NCBI GenBank assembly: GCA_019915015.1
Contig: JAHBBC010000023.1
Coordinates: 248,001-312,000 of the forward strand
From: Auriscalpium vulgare
Lineage: Eukaryota > Basidiomycota > Agaricomycetes > Russulales > Auriscalpiaceae
Reading direction: 5' to 3'
DNA length: 64,000 nucleotides
Shown here: in pieces, positions 11,331 to 23,451 of the stretch
Position numbering within the stretch: the first letter of the stretch is position 1
Layout of the letters: every line of letters begins with the position of its first letter
Notes under the pieces: generated by a model
Told to the model about the DNA's origin: nothing
The model's input: the letters and a program-made list of their open reading frames with translations, nothing else
Databases searched by the model: none
Translations under genes and position numbers: made by a program

Positions 11331-13480
11331 GGCCCGTCATCCCCGTGATCTATATTTTATTCCTGAGCAGCTCATGATGCCTTAATGTTGGTGACCTGCC
11401 GTTTTCATCATTATTGCCACTTTTCATAATCATTATAGGTATTATGAGGGTCATCACGCAGTACGATTCAGATAACCAAATTTTGTATCATTATTGCCAC
11501 ACTGCCGCTGCTACTACAGGTGGATATACGACTAAGTAGAAGCTACTGGCAAGAGACACTACCTGACTAGCACTGGCGCTCGACAACACGACTAACGGCG
11601 TGGCCGTTATCGCAGTCGCACAGCCCGAGCCCGCGCCGGTGCTGAACCAGCGCTGCGCGGTCCAGAACTAGTACGCCTCCACGACGACCGGCTCCGCGAA
11701 GAGCACCTCGGCGTGCGCGCCGGAGAGAAAGGGTGCGGCGTGGATCTGGCGCGAGGAAGAGCCTGGTGCGCACGCGAGTGCGGCGCGTGGCGCGTGGATG
11801 TTCAAAGTCAGAAAAACGCTGCGGCGAACAGATAAGTTCATGTGCAGAACGGAGATGGCGAGGGTACATACCGAATACCATGACGCTTGTTGCCAAAGGA
11901 GTGTAATATCGGACCTGCAGAAGTTGAAGTGAGAGGGGTCAGCGCCCATCTACGCTAAACGCGCAACGTACAAGAACAAGAATATAGAGAACTGCGCGCG
12001 CGAGTTCATCAGCGAGCGGTGGGCAAGGCGCGGAGCAAAGCGTACATGAGGTTTTTTGCTTCCAGAAGCCTGGAGCTGTGCACCTGGGTCAGCACGGATG
12101 CTCGACACGCTGCGGCTTACGTCCCTCAGTCGCAACGTGCGCCGGTGGTCGTACAGCAGGACGGTCAACGTCGAATTACAAAGAATCAGCGTCGCGTTGA
12201 GCAGTTTTTGGCGCCGCGGCTTGCCAATTGCGGTGAAATCTACCTTTGCGAGGAGCCTGCGCAAATTGAGATCAGGGGACAGATGGTGGCAGAGGAGTGC
12301 GTACAGGTCATGAATCCTCAGGACGATCGCCGGCGGATAGCCATGTTCTCGGCTGTGCAGAGAGATGCAAGGAGAAAGGAAAAAGAGAAAAAGGTGGGTC
12401 CGGGGCTGCAGGGCTGCAGGGCAACGAAAGCTGTCAGCGTCGCGAGACTCAGACGCAGTGCATGTTCCCACCGGGTATGCCTCGCAGGTGACGCAAGATG
12501 CGTTCGTTGGGATCCGCGCTGATGAGGGGGCGACAGGCAGACTGCGGGTTGACGACGTGTACTCTGGCCTACGACTCGCCCAAGCCTCGTGTAATGTAGC
12601 TGCGGGCAAGGGATGACGGAGCGCAGTCGGCGCACCGTGGACGCTGGCGAGTGCTGGTATCCTGCAATACAATTCAGATTACCATTGAGACCTGTATATG
12701 CGCAGATATAACTTACCTGCCACTTGAAAGAGTGCTCCGAATCTCCGACAGCTCCTCTGCGTGTCACCGGCGCGGCCTCGCTAGTTGCACCACACTGCCG
12801 CACGTCCACCGACCACTCCGTGCGCGCGATATGCGACATTGCATTCCCGTTTTCAGACGGTGGTTGTCAGTCTGGAGCAAATGTGTAGAGTAAGTAGAAG
12901 CAAAAGTATAGCAGGAGCGGCTGAGCGAGCGGGGGAAACAGGGGTAGCGGAGGCGGCAGCAAGGAGCAAGCGGTAGCGGAAGGGGAGATCAAGCACGTTC
13001 AGCTTGTAGAAAATTCTCTACTTCAGGGGAATGTATGCGAGAGGAGAGCGAGGGACGGAGGATGTGGGGGGAAAGAGAAGGGCGATGTCGATTTCAAGGC
13101 GAAAGCAGCGACGGACAGACTTGAAGTTGTTTGCGCGTTGCTGCCTTATCAGGCCGTCTTGACGTCACTGGCTGCGGGCACTGCGGGCATCGCACGACAC
13201 GCATACCTTCGACCTGCCTTCGACTTTGAATTCGGAGGGCAGCCGCACTCACTGGCTCGCACCCAGCTTGCTACAAACATACCATGACTGAACGCACATC
13301 ACACCCACTACTGCTATGAGGCTGTGCTGTAGATTACATTACACTCTTCAAGGCAGTGCACGACAATAGTATGCGACTTGCTAGTGTACGTATGATATCG
13401 AGCTCCCAGCAAACACCATAGTGTAGTTTCGGCGAGCGAAATTCGAGCGAAGCAACGAACCTCATGAGGTATCATGAAGC
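11331..13480. other. Unassigned stretch with possible decayed minus-strand gene
   Basis: A 240-codon frame (12,672-11,950, minus) with the run KVDFTAIGKPRRQKLLNA and a 93-codon frame (11,949-11,668) abut and could be pieces of one broken gene, but I recognise no domain. 11,330-11,520 is AT-rich with repeated cattattgccac words (two copies near 11,407 and 11,489). 12,890-13,300 shows nothing coding. Confidence 0.3.
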
Positions 13481-14840
13481 CTTGTAATGTCGTGTGAACA
13501 CAACGAAACCAAAAATACACCATAATATCCCATTATTTTTTGTCGGAGTTGCTGATGTCGTCGTGCGGCTCGTGCTCCGACTCGCGCAGCTGGCTGCTCT
13601 GCTGCCAGTGCGTGCCCCGAGTCGTCGTCATTCCACTGCAACCGTCTATGACTTGCACTCTCTTTCCCTCCTTGCCTGCAAGCAAGCACGCACTCTAGCC
13701 CTGCTCTTCGCTCAGCTTCCCTCACCTCTCGGGCGAGAAAATTCACCGGCATGGACGTCATGCGGCGCCGAGGCTCAACGCACCCCAAATCCAGAGACAA
13801 CGCACCCAGAATTTAGAGAGTCCAGAGGAATTAGCCAGAAGCCGAACTCGCAGGTCGAGTATATGCTCATCGAGATGCGTTTCACTCGTTCTCTGGCTGG
13901 CTCTTACATTGCTCATGCGTGCCGCAGGAGCCGCTAGCATACAGCATAGCTACTTGCGACGCAGCGATATTCGTTCTCTAGGCTGATCTACCCATGTGCT
14001 GGCGATGCGCCAACGAAGCTCGACAAGCTTGCTCAATCTGACGGACGTATGCGCTCGATTCCCTTCTGGCGGTTGGTGGCGGGGTGGCAGACAATATATA
14101 GGTGCGCATGTCTGGGTAGCCTACGCCCGAGCAGTTTCACGCCGCTGGGCGAGACGCATGAGGCATGAGGAGGTGGGTGTGCCATAGGGTGTCGATGCCG
14201 ATGCATGCAGAATGTCCATGCGAGACGAGAGTCATCAGCTGCTTGTGTGACGTATGGGACCTGGTACGGCAAGTGGATTTGGGCGGTCAATGGCAGTTGG
14301 GTACGCACCTCATTCCCGAGTTGCTCTATCTCGACCACCTACGCCCTCATCTCACATGGCCCGCCATCGCTATGCTCCGAATCGCAAGTTGGGGCGATCT
14401 CTGTGTCGCCAATTAGGGCAGTGCAAGGCCCTGCGTCGGGGACATTGCGGACGTTAACGGAGAGTTAATGAAGGACAATGATTGCGGGTCGAGCTATGTT
14501 GAGTTCGGGGAGAGAGAGAGACGGCGTGCGTAGCGACATGACTAGACGTGCCAATCGTGTCCCGATAAGGATCAAAGTGGGTCGCGCGAGGTCGCGCGTT
14601 GCCTCTTTGCCCTCAACCCCATTGTCCATCGCGAAGGTAAAGTAGCTACATACATCCAGAATCGAGTGGACATTCTTCTGACACCAGGAATGAAATAGTT
14701 GCTTGTACATGTGCCAGCCAAGGCCTTGAACTGCCTACAGAGGAAGCGATAGTAGTGAGTGAGCTGAAAGATATTCCGCTAAATCAATTGTAGGCTAGAA
14801 CTCGAAAGCCCCACAGGTCCACCACATCTGAATAAGACAT
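13480..14840 (+). repeat. Block U, copy 1: shared upstream region of TPR-CHAT gene 1
   Basis: This stretch is related in sequence and order to 24,830-26,391 and 35,170-36,869, each lying directly upstream of a TPR-CHAT start. Shared landmarks include ctcagcttccctcacctctc followed by gggcgagaa, the cttgcgacg run, tcccgataagg with gcctctttgccctcaa or similar, and cttgaactgcctacag just before the gene. A 5' UTR intron is likely: agta then gtgagtgagctg at 14,755, with acceptors at 14,793 or 14,816. The other two copies keep the same donor (26,292 and 36,787). It holds the promoter; no separate gene was supported. Confidence 0.55.
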
Positions 14841-17800
14841 ATGAGGGGCCTTGGGAAAAATATCGCACAGCTAAGGCATACATTGAACTTGAGGCCAGGA
14901 GGTGATCGAAATCGATCACGGGGCCTTAATGAATGTGCTATTGCCTTGACCACACGTTTTAATGAACTCGGGGAAATGACAGATCTGGAGGAGGCCATCA
15001 CACTGCATAGAGAGGCACTGAGCTTGAGGCCAGTAGGCCATCCTGATCGCTCAGAAAGCCTATCCAATCTTGCAATTGTTTTAAAATCCCACTTTGATCA
15101 ACTGGGTCAAATGGCAGATCTGGAGGAGGCCATCACACTGGATAGAGAGGCACTGAGCTTGAGGCCAGTAGGCCATCCTGCTCGATCATTGGGCCTCAAC
15201 AATCTTGCAGTTGAATTAGCAGCCCACTTTAATCAACTGGGTGCAATGGCAGATCTGGAGGAGTCTATTGCACTGCATAGAGAAGCACTGAGCTTGAGGC
15301 CAGTAGGCCATCCTGATCGACCACGAAGCCTGAACAATCTTGCAGTAGGCTTGGCAACCCATTTTGATCAACTTGGTGGAATGTCAGATCTGGAGGAGGC
15401 AATTACACTGAGTAGAGAGGCACTAAACTTAAGGCCAGTGGGCCATTCTGATCACTCACAATGCCTGGATACACTGGCTTTTGCCTTGAATAAACATTTT
15501 GATAAACTGAGCGAAATGGCAGATCTGGAGGAGGCCATCACACTGAATAGAGAGGCACTGAGCTTGAGCCCAGCAGGCCATCCTGATAGGTGGCGAAGCC
15601 TCAACAATCTTGCAAACAACTTGAAATCCCATTTTGATCAATTGAGTGAAATGACAGATCTAGAGGAGGCCATCACACTGAATAGAGAGGCACTGAGCTT
15701 GAGGCCAGTGGGCCATCCTGATAGATGGTACAGCCTCAACAATCTTGCAAATGACCTGCAATCCCATTTTGATCAATTGAGTGAAATGGCAGATCTGGAG
15801 GAGGCCGTTGCACTAAGGAGAGAGGCACTAAGCTTGAGGCCAGTGGGCCATCCTGATCACTCACAGGGCCTCGATACACTGGCTTTTACCTTGAAGAAAC
15901 ATTTTGATCAACTGGGTGAAATGGCGGGTCTGGAAGAGGCCATCACACTGAATAGACAGGCACTGAGTTTAAGGCCAGTGGGTCATCCTGATAGGTGGCA
16001 CAGCCTCAACAATCTTGCAATTGTCTTGAAAATCCATTTTGATCAACTGAGTAAAATGGCAGATCTGAAGGAGGTTATTGCACTGCATGAAGAGGCACTG
16101 AGCTTGAGGCCAGTAGGCCATCCTGATCGACCACAAAGCCTTAACAATCTTGCAGTGGATTTGATAACCCATTTTGATCAACTGGGTGAAATGGCAGATC
16201 TTAAGCAGGCCATTACACTGAGTAGAGAGGCACTAAGCTTAAGGCCAGTGGGCCACTCTGATCACTCACAATACCTGGATACACTGGCTGTTGCCTTGAG
16301 CAAACATTTTGGTAACCTTGGTCAATTGGAAGATCTGGAGGGCATTATTGCACTGAATAGAGATGCACTGAGCTTGAAGCCAGAAGGCCATCCTGATAGG
16401 TGGCACAGACTCAACGATCTTGCAAATTGCTTGAAATCTCATTTTGATCAACTAAGTGAAATGGCAGATCTTGAGGAGGCCATCACACTGCATAGAGAGG
16501 CACTGAGCTTGACGCCAGTAGGCCATCCTGATCGACCACAAAGCCTTAACAATCTTGCTGTGGACTTGGCAACCCATTTTGATCAAGTGGGAGAAATGGA
16601 AGCTCTAGAGGAGGCCATCACACTGAATAGAGAGGCACTGAGCTTGAGGCCAGCAGGCCAGCCTGATAGGTGGCAAAGCCTCAACAGTCTTGCAAATGAC
16701 TTGAAATCCCACTTTGATCAACTGAGTGAAATGGCAGATCTGGAGGAGGCCATTACCTTGCACAGAGAGGCACTGAGCTTATGGCCAGTAGGCCATCCTG
16801 ATCGACCAGGAGGCCTTAACAATCTTGCAGTGGACTTGGCAACCCATTTTGATCAACTGGGTGAAATGGCGGGCCTGGAGGAGGCCATTACACTGCATAG
16901 AGAGGCATTGAGCTTGAGGCCAGTAGGCCATCCTGATAGGTGGTACAGCCTCAACAATCTTGCAAATGTCTTGAAAATCCATTTTAATCAACTAAATAAA
17001 ATGGCAGATCTGGAGGAGGCCATTTCACTACATAGAGAGGCACTGAGTTTGAAGCCAGCAGGCCATCATCATCACCTGCTAAGCCTCAACAATCTTGCTG
17101 GTGACTTGGATTCCATTTTTGATCAACTGGGTAAAATGGCAGATCTGGATGAAGCCATTTGGTTGTATAATAATGCATGCAATATTTACAGCCTAGGGCA
17201 CCCACAGAAAATACACAGCCTTCAAAAACTAGCTGAAACTCTGCTGAAAAGAGAGAGTAAATTGAGAACCAAAACAGATATGCCCAGCAAAGTGTGGGAG
17301 AAATTCCAAGAGGCCAGTGACTATATGCATGCCAATACAACCAGTAGACTTAAATGCACATCAGAGTGGGCCAATGCTGCTCGGAAGAACAAACACCACA
17401 CCACTGGGATTGCATATGAGAAGGCTTTGGGATTGCTTGAGCAGTGTCTCATTGTCCGTCCAACACTGGAACTGCAGCACAATTTCTTTCAGAATGTTCA
17501 GAGCACCTCAACATTGACCTCAGATGCAGTCTCATGGGCAATTGAGATTGAACAGCTTCAAATAGCAGTTCAGTTGTGGGAACAGGGCAGAGGAATCCTA
17601 TGGTCAAAGATGAAAGACTACAGATCTGACCAAATTGAGCAATTGAGGATTCATGATGCTGCTCTTGCAATGCAATTTGAAAATGTCACTCAACAATTAG
17701 AACAGTTTGCTACAAGATCTTTTCAATCTGAGCTCTTGATTAATCAACATCAAGAGAATAAATGGGCGGCAAAGAGAGCATTGAATGATAGGTGGTCTGG

Positions 17801-18974
17801 CCTTGTCAAGGACATACAAGGCTTAAATGGGTTTGAGACATTTTTGAAAGCACCACTTTTTTCAAGTATGACCAGAGTTGCTTCAGAGGGCCCTGTCATT
17901 CTGGTCAATCTTTCTGAACATCACTCAGATGCTCTCGTTATGTATGATGCTGATTCTGATCCTATTTGTGTGCCCTTGCCTGATGTGAACAATGTCACAG
18001 TATTTGCAAGAATCAATAAGCTGTCAGAAAGCTTGAAATTTGGTTCCCTTGCACGAAGCTCTCAGCAAGAACCTCATCCAGAGCAACAAGTAATATATGA
18101 TGGTAAAATGATGGATGAGGTGATTGAGGACATATTGAGACAATTATGGATATGTATTGCATTCCCTGTTCTGATGACATTGGATGGCCTCGGCATTGCC
18201 AAGGGCTCTAGAATATGGTGGTGCCCATCAGGCAAACTATGCACACTCCCTTTGCATGCTGCACACCCATTTGAAACAGGCACCTACCAGCAGCTACTCT
18301 CACAGAGATACGTTCACTCATACACCCCAACACTTGGCTCTCTCATAAGAGCCAGGGAAAATGTTGTTGCAAGAGTGAACAAAAATGCTCCTGACATACT
18401 TGCCATAGCTACCAGCTCTCTACCCAAGGTGTACAAAGAGATTGAGGTTATGCAAACAGTGGGATGCAAAGCTCAAGAACTTGTTGGAAATGGGGTCACT
18501 CATAGTGCTATGCTAGAGGAACTCTCAAAATGCTCTTGGATTCACTTTGCTTCTCATGGGCATATTGATACAAAGCAACCTTTCAATTCATCATTTGAGT
18601 TGCATAATGATGCTAGGTTTACCATCCTAGATCTTGTCAAAGCCAACTTGCCCAATGCAGAGTTAGCTGTTCTGTCTGCTTGTCATACCGCAGCTGTGGA
18701 CAAGGACAATACTCCAGATGAAGGGATCAGCCTTGCAGCAGGCATGCAATTCTGTGGATTCAAGGGCATTGTTGGGACCTTGTGGGGCATGGCTGATGAG
18801 GATGGCCCTTTTTTGGCTGAAGAATTTTACAAAAGAATCCTTTATCCCAAGAAACCAGATGCACCTGTTGATTTTAAAGATGCAGCCAAGGTTCTCAAAA
18901 AAGTAACAAACAAGATGAGAAGGAATAATGTACCACTACACCGCTGGGTCCCTTTTGTTCACATTGGGGCATGA
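14841..18974 (+). CDS. TPR-CHAT protein 1 (caspase-like protease on a TPR scaffold)
   Basis: A single-exon gene of 1377 residues. Residues 1-45 are a degenerate first unit; residues 46-810 are 17 TPR-like units of exactly 45 residues built on DLEEAITLHREALSLRPVGH. A helical linker with EQGRGILWSKMKDYRS follows (about 810-1040), then a C-terminal CHAT domain (about 1085-1377). The CHAT catalytic pair is present: His1239 in FASHGH and Cys1281 in LSACHTA, followed by DEGISLAAGMQFCGF and GTLWGMADEDG. CHAT is a clan CD (caspase/separase-like) peptidase fold; the TPR array is the usual partner-binding part. The start aligns with the ATGs of the other two copies. The gene lacks introns and is AT-richer than the neighbouring P450 or MON2. 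Natural substrate unknown; a regulated proteolysis or cell-death role is inferred from the family only. Confidence 0.85.
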   Translation: MRGLGKNIAQLRHTLNLRPGGDRNRSRGLNECAIALTTRFNELGEMTDLEEAITLHREALSLRPVGHPDRSESLSNLAIVLKSHFDQLGQMADLEEAITLDREALSLRPVGHPARSLGLNNLAVELAAHFNQLGAMADLEESIALHREALSLRPVGHPDRPRSLNNLAVGLATHFDQLGGMSDLEEAITLSREALNLRPVGHSDHSQCLDTLAFALNKHFDKLSEMADLEEAITLNREALSLSPAGHPDRWRSLNNLANNLKSHFDQLSEMTDLEEAITLNREALSLRPVGHPDRWYSLNNLANDLQSHFDQLSEMADLEEAVALRREALSLRPVGHPDHSQGLDTLAFTLKKHFDQLGEMAGLEEAITLNRQALSLRPVGHPDRWHSLNNLAIVLKIHFDQLSKMADLKEVIALHEEALSLRPVGHPDRPQSLNNLAVDLITHFDQLGEMADLKQAITLSREALSLRPVGHSDHSQYLDTLAVALSKHFGNLGQLEDLEGIIALNRDALSLKPEGHPDRWHRLNDLANCLKSHFDQLSEMADLEEAITLHREALSLTPVGHPDRPQSLNNLAVDLATHFDQVGEMEALEEAITLNREALSLRPAGQPDRWQSLNSLANDLKSHFDQLSEMADLEEAITLHREALSLWPVGHPDRPGGLNNLAVDLATHFDQLGEMAGLEEAITLHREALSLRPVGHPDRWYSLNNLANVLKIHFNQLNKMADLEEAISLHREALSLKPAGHHHHLLSLNNLAGDLDSIFDQLGKMADLDEAIWLYNNACNIYSLGHPQKIHSLQKLAETLLKRESKLRTKTDMPSKVWEKFQEASDYMHANTTSRLKCTSEWANAARKNKHHTTGIAYEKALGLLEQCLIVRPTLELQHNFFQNVQSTSTLTSDAVSWAIEIEQLQIAVQLWEQGRGILWSKMKDYRSDQIEQLRIHDAALAMQFENVTQQLEQFATRSFQSELLINQHQENKWAAKRALNDRWSGLVKDIQGLNGFETFLKAPLFSSMTRVASEGPVILVNLSEHHSDALVMYDADSDPICVPLPDVNNVTVFARINKLSESLKFGSLARSSQQEPHPEQQVIYDGKMMDEVIEDILRQLWICIAFPVLMTLDGLGIAKGSRIWWCPSGKLCTLPLHAAHPFETGTYQQLLSQRYVHSYTPTLGSLIRARENVVARVNKNAPDILAIATSSLPKVYKEIEVMQTVGCKAQELVGNGVTHSAMLEELSKCSWIHFASHGHIDTKQPFNSSFELHNDARFTILDLVKANLPNAELAVLSACHTAAVDKDNTPDEGISLAAGMQFCGFKGIVGTLWGMADEDGPFLAEEFYKRILYPKKPDAPVDFKDAAKVLKKVTNKMRRNNVPLHRWVPFVHIGA
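14976..17270 (+). repeat. 17 tandem 135 bp TPR-coding units
   Basis: Units begin with atggcagatctggagg or a close variant every 135 bp (14,976; 15,111; 15,246 and on). Unit types alternate in blocks: units 3-5 and 9-11 share the order DRP, DHS, DRW after the GHP/GHS motif; units 6-8 carry DRW, DHS, DRW; units 12-15 alternate DRP and DRW. This points to duplication of two- and three-unit blocks as well as single units. Confidence 0.85.
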
Positions 18975-19189
18975 TGCTTGTCATCAGCAAGTAGTACAAG
19001 TGTGAGTTTATCTTTGCTTTTCTTTTTCTTGTCCAAGGCCTGACAAACTCACCTTAGCAGGTGTATGCTGATTGAGTTTTCACTTGCTGTGGTGACACTG
19101 TGTTCGCAGGGCTTTCTTATACTGTACTCTTATGTACTCACTGTACTACTCTTATGTATCCACTATGCTCTTATGTATAAAGGAAGGTT
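18975..19189 (+). other. 3' UTR of TPR-CHAT gene 1
   Basis: Conserved after all three TPR-CHAT stops: cagcaagta or similar, gtgtgag, a T-rich tract (ttgcttttctttttcttgtcc here), aaggcctgacaaactcacc and ggtgtatg. The conservation suggests that the duplicated unit includes the terminator or poly(A) region. Confidence 0.5.
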
Positions 19190-20900
19190 GACGCTTAGAC
19201 CGTCGTCCGCGATGAACCCCGCGAGCGTCGTGCACCATCGCCCGAGCAGCGCCGACAGGCACAACGCCACACCGTGTTTGCGCGACGCCTCCTGGTCTGC
19301 CAACGACGCGCGGTGTGAGGTCAGCGCATGCAAACAGCGAGCGGGGACGTAGCGCGCACCTTGCGAGCATACGAGAAACAGAAAGCCGAAGCACCAGTAC
19401 GTGAAGCGCTCGCGCCTGCTCGCGCGAGACGCAATTGCCGGCGCGGCGCTCCCGTACGCACCATCGGTGTGGGCGTCGCTGCACCACGCCGTCTCGCGCG
19501 GGCGCAAGGGTATGGTCGATTTGAAGCGGAAGGCGTAATCGTTCTCCGGCTCGTACTCGCGCAGCTGACTGCAGAACCTTCGCGAGCTGCAGGATGAGGC
19601 GGTTCGGCACGCGTGCGCCGCCGAGGAAGGGCGACAGGGTATCGGCCGTGGAGCTGGGGGGTGTTAGGGTGAGATGGTGACAACGGGCGCCGGGGACGGG
19701 CGTACCAGTCTGCAAGGATGTCGCCTTGGAACACGTCGATGGTCTGGCGCCACCCTGAGAGATTTCTGACAGAGAAATGAGAAAGACCGCAATGAGAAAA
19801 GCGGAGCAACGCACTGGTGCCCAAGCTCTGGATCTGCGATGCGATCTCCTTCACGATGCACAAGAAACTTTTCGTTGCAGTATTCCATATCGGGGGACCG
19901 TTGACAAACTCGGACGGCGGAGGAAAATTAGGGTCTTTGAACCGGAGGAACAGCTCCTCCAACGCGGGCATCTTCTTTTCGACAGCAATGTACGAGACGC
20001 GCTTCTTCTTGGAAGAGGCGGTCGACAGGCGCGCGGGCGATATCTGCACGGCGAGCGGCGAGGGCGTGGTGGCGGGCGGTGCGCTGGAGTTGGAGTTGGA
20101 GCATCGTAAGGCGGCGATGGATGGAAGGGTGGAATATTCGGAGAGATCGCAGGATGGTGGAGGGCACCCTAGGTCAATACACCTGGTACAGTGTCAGCGT
20201 GCTTGTCGACAGCAGCGCGGCCAGCTTGCCTTTGAAGATGGACATGCGGCGGTCGATGCGGTCGAGCGGCCACACCGCGTTCTCGACTGCGAGGCTGACG
20301 GCGCGGACGACATCGACATGGGCTACTAAGCTCTCCTGCGTGAACGGCACGTGTGCCTGGCTCGGGCGGCAGCACCGACGCACCACTGGGACGCGATTTT
20401 GAGCAGCGTTGTGTACCCCCGCTCCTGCGAGTACCCGAGCGGCAGCGGCTTCGGGCGCGCTGACGCGGGCGACGAGGACTCGGTCGACGCCGACGCCGCC
20501 GGGCCCGCTGGCTTGCAGACGCTCGGCCCGTTCACGCCGAGCTCGCGCTGTGGACTGACTTGCTCGTTCGGCGCGTGGGGGAGGCAGGCGACACGGCGCC
20601 GCCGTCGTCCTTTGGCTCGTCCACGCACCGCTCGATATGCTCGGCGCCTCTGATGAGCACGCGCAGTGGATGCCGTGGATGGCTGCCGTGTGCCAACGCA
20701 TCAACATATCGAGCCGAAGCGCGCTGGCGCATGGGCTCGCCCTCCTGCTCGTCTTCTTCTGGCCTCCAGGAGCGCCTTGACGCGCCTTGTGATGTGCGTC
20801 GTTTCAGTTGTGCACGCCGTTGCACGCATGTAGGGACTGCTTGCGACACGCCGATTGTTTGCGCCCCTTGCGCGAGCAGTTCTTGAATGTTGACGGCCTC
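19190..20900 (-). pseudogene. Decayed gene P, copy 2 (longest 5' part)
   Basis: Relics in minus-strand order: SLAVENAVWPLDRIDRRMSI and FKGKLAALLSTSTL (about 20,330-20,180), then QISPARLSTASSKKKRVSYI followed by EELFLRFKDPNFPPPSEFV (about 20,049-19,900), GWRQTIDVFQGDILADW (about 19,755-19,705), LILQLAKVL (about 19,595), and finally DQEASRKHGVALCLSALLG to 19,190. Frame changes and stops separate several segments. A further 5' region at 20,340-20,900 matches the copy at 32,030-33,400. No domain recognised; the exon order suggests an ancestral gene of more than 400 codons. Confidence 0.45.
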
Positions 20901-22580
20901 GTCCACGCGGAGGCGGCGTGGAAACTCGTCCAGCGTGACGATGCGTTACGTTCGTCTTGACCGCGAATTTCCGAGTTCCGCGCGTCCGTGTGCGTCGTCC
21001 GTGTGCGTCGACGGGTTGGCACCTCGGCCAGGGCGGGCGCGCTAGCACAGTTGCGTTGATGCTGAGCGTTGGCGTCGGCCGCTGCTGCGCGTCCGGCAAT
21101 GACGTGTCGCACAGCTCTTGTCTTTGACGTGTGGGTGGACAAGGATCCGCGGGCATCCAGACGACCTGGCAGGGTGAATGCCACGTATGGAGTGACCTCT
21201 GTGCGCGCATATGAAAGTATGTAAGTCATATAGATTCGAGAGAAACTCAACATGTTACGTACCTCTCGCAAGGGAGGCATCCATGCTCGGCGCGATGAGA
21301 AATTACAGCGCCAGCGCCACGCTTCAACGCGGTGGTGTTTTGACACGATGATTGCGACGACGCGCATAGGTCGCGCAGCACGGCTCGTCCAGGACGTTCG
21401 ATGCGTGAGCGCAGTCACCGCTGGGTGGCTGCAAAGTCTGCGGGGCGTGCGCTCAATATGACGACGTGCAGAGATAGCTGCGCGTCGTCGCAGGGTCTCA
21501 ACCAGGCTTGTGCGACACCTCCAGAGGTAACAGGGACATCCGTTCCGACCGTGGGCGGTGTCCGTGTTGTGTGATAGCGCCGCTACGCACTGGAGAAGTC
21601 GTCCGTCGCAGTTGAGTGGGTGGAGAAGATGCAGCGACATGTCCGAGCGCCTTCGAGTTTTGGATCGCCGGGCCGCGAGAGGGCAGGATTTGCAGAGTTC
21701 GCGTCCGGGGAGACTGCGCGCACGGCCAGCAGATGGTCTTGACGTCCTGCGTGGCGAGCGGCATTGTCCTCTGTAATATGTGGGCGGCGCGCGGGGATGA
21801 ATCTCTAGTCAGCAAACGAAGTGGAAACGTTCGGCAGCAGAACGTACCGTGCAGATCCTCGTTCTCGTCTCGTCTGAGATTCAGCCGCACCGATGATCCT
21901 CCTGGGCAGTCGCCGGTGGCCCTTGATGTAGTTAAGAAGGGATGTCTCTAGAGGAGCGAGCGAGCGGATAGTTAGTAAAACATGTCCACGTAGATACAGT
22001 CAACGACGTACGAGACAAATCACTTAGATCTCTACCGATTGTGTGCTGGTCCGATGCCGGAGGAGAGTGGGTTTGGAAGGAACGTGACAAGAATCTGAAC
22101 ACTGCGTAGCGAAGACGTCAGCGAAAATGAACAAGGCGTCGGCGCGATGACGACGCACCGTGCAACGTCGTCAGTGCTGATGCAAAAGCTCCTGGGGTGT
22201 GTCCAAAAGCCGTGAGATCCACGCACGGGCGCGGTACGAGGGGCGAAGGAGGCGGTGGACGAAGTGCGATGCCCAACGGGCGAATTCTTGACGCGAGCGC
22301 GGTCGCACTTGAGCAGGTTTGTTGATGGCTAATTGCAGCGACGCAGCGCGCTTGTCACCGTCTTCAGGAATTGACGACGGGGAGGGTAGGAAGATGCGGC
22401 TGAGAGAGAGGAACAGTTGAGTCGACGAGTCCAGAGGAAAACGCACATATGTACTCACCGCGCACAGTATGCATACACGCCGCCTCTCCCAGCTGAGAAC
22501 CATCTGGCGCGCTGCAGGACGCCGTACGAGAGCAAGCCTGACAGGCGATGATGGACCAAATCGAAGAGGGAGGGCGTCGG
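20880..22580. repeat. Segmental duplication R, copy 1
   Basis: Matches 33,370-35,060 in the same orientation over about 1.7 kb. Near-identical stretches include 21,950-22,030 against 34,420-34,505 (ctctagaggagcgagcgagc and what follows) and 22,470-22,520 against 34,930-34,985 (gcatacacgccgcctctccc). The minus frame starting MPLATQDVKTI and containing QSPRTR near 21,760 is matched by MPLATQDVNTI and QFPRTR near 34,233. Coding status unknown; frames are broken between copies. Confidence 0.55.
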
Positions 22581-22825
22581 CGATGTGATCGAAACGGAAA
22601 TCGACGCGCGTATCTTATGTAGCCGCGAGTCGCGACTCTGCGCTCGACGACCAGTAAGTACAACTGCATGCACATGCTCACTGCTTCTGTCTGCTGACAG
22701 CCGTCTTTTCAAACCGCAGGCGCGTTCCATTATGCGCAGGAGGCCCAAATTCACCGTGTGCATGAGGGGCAACTTGAAGGGCGCGCAGGACTATACACCT
22801 CCAGCTGGCCTCCTGCACTAGCATT

Positions 22826-23375
22826 CTCAGCTTTGGTCACTCGCGCTCTACCTCCGTAGCGTTTGGAGGGCCGACATGCGTACCCACAATACAACTTAGG
22901 CCTCCTGCCAGCCTCCTGCTCCCCCTCGGGTCGGATTCTTTGTTCTATCTCTTCCCTTCCTCGATTTTCCTCACCGTGTCATTTACCGTCCGGCCTGGCT
23001 GGCTTGAGGATTCGGAACCAGGCCTGAATGTCTCACGTCTACCGTCGCCAACAGCCACATGAACCACGGCCCTCTGTGCGCCGTCCATAGGCTATCGCGT
23101 GCTGTCCATTGATATCCCACCCATTCATTCACGATCTACACCAACCAAGTGACCTATTCTGATGCACGCTCGAGCTCCGCAACCAAGAGGACATACGCCA
23201 GCGGCGACTCAGACGCGGCAATCCACGGCGCAGGACGTGCTCGCCATCGTCATGCCACACAGGGCATCGTGACCTTGCAACGCGTGCACTACCGGTGCGG
23301 AGACGAGCTTTTACGAGGGAAACTTAATGATCGCGGACAATGAGCCGTGGCTCCCCTTGAACGATGCTGGATACC
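22826..23375. repeat. Dispersed block Q, copy 3 (most complete)
   Basis: The only copy joining the part seen at 3715-3860 with the part seen at 9940-10,345. It is followed directly by the family A fragment at 23,452, which suggests that Q is the 5' flank and first exon of an ancestral family A locus on plus. Confidence 0.5.
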
Positions 23376-23451
23376 GCAGAGGTGCGTAGTTTTCCAGTGA
23401 GATGCTAGAAAGGTATGTTTCTTCCAACTTACCCTTTGGCCAGATCTTGGC

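Noticed and set aside
12056..12522. Plus-strand frames of 85-167 codons
   Set aside because: They overlap a longer minus frame and show no conserved features.
14976..17270. Regularly spaced repeats as a possible CRISPR-like array
   Set aside because: The units are contiguous 135 bp coding repeats without spacers, in a eukaryotic gene; resemblance to bacterial TPR-CHAT/type III-E systems is limited to domain names.
15456..17340. Many minus-strand frames of 60-84 codons within the TPR arrays
   Set aside because: They recur with the 135 bp period and are the antisense of the TPR units, with no independent start or splice signals.
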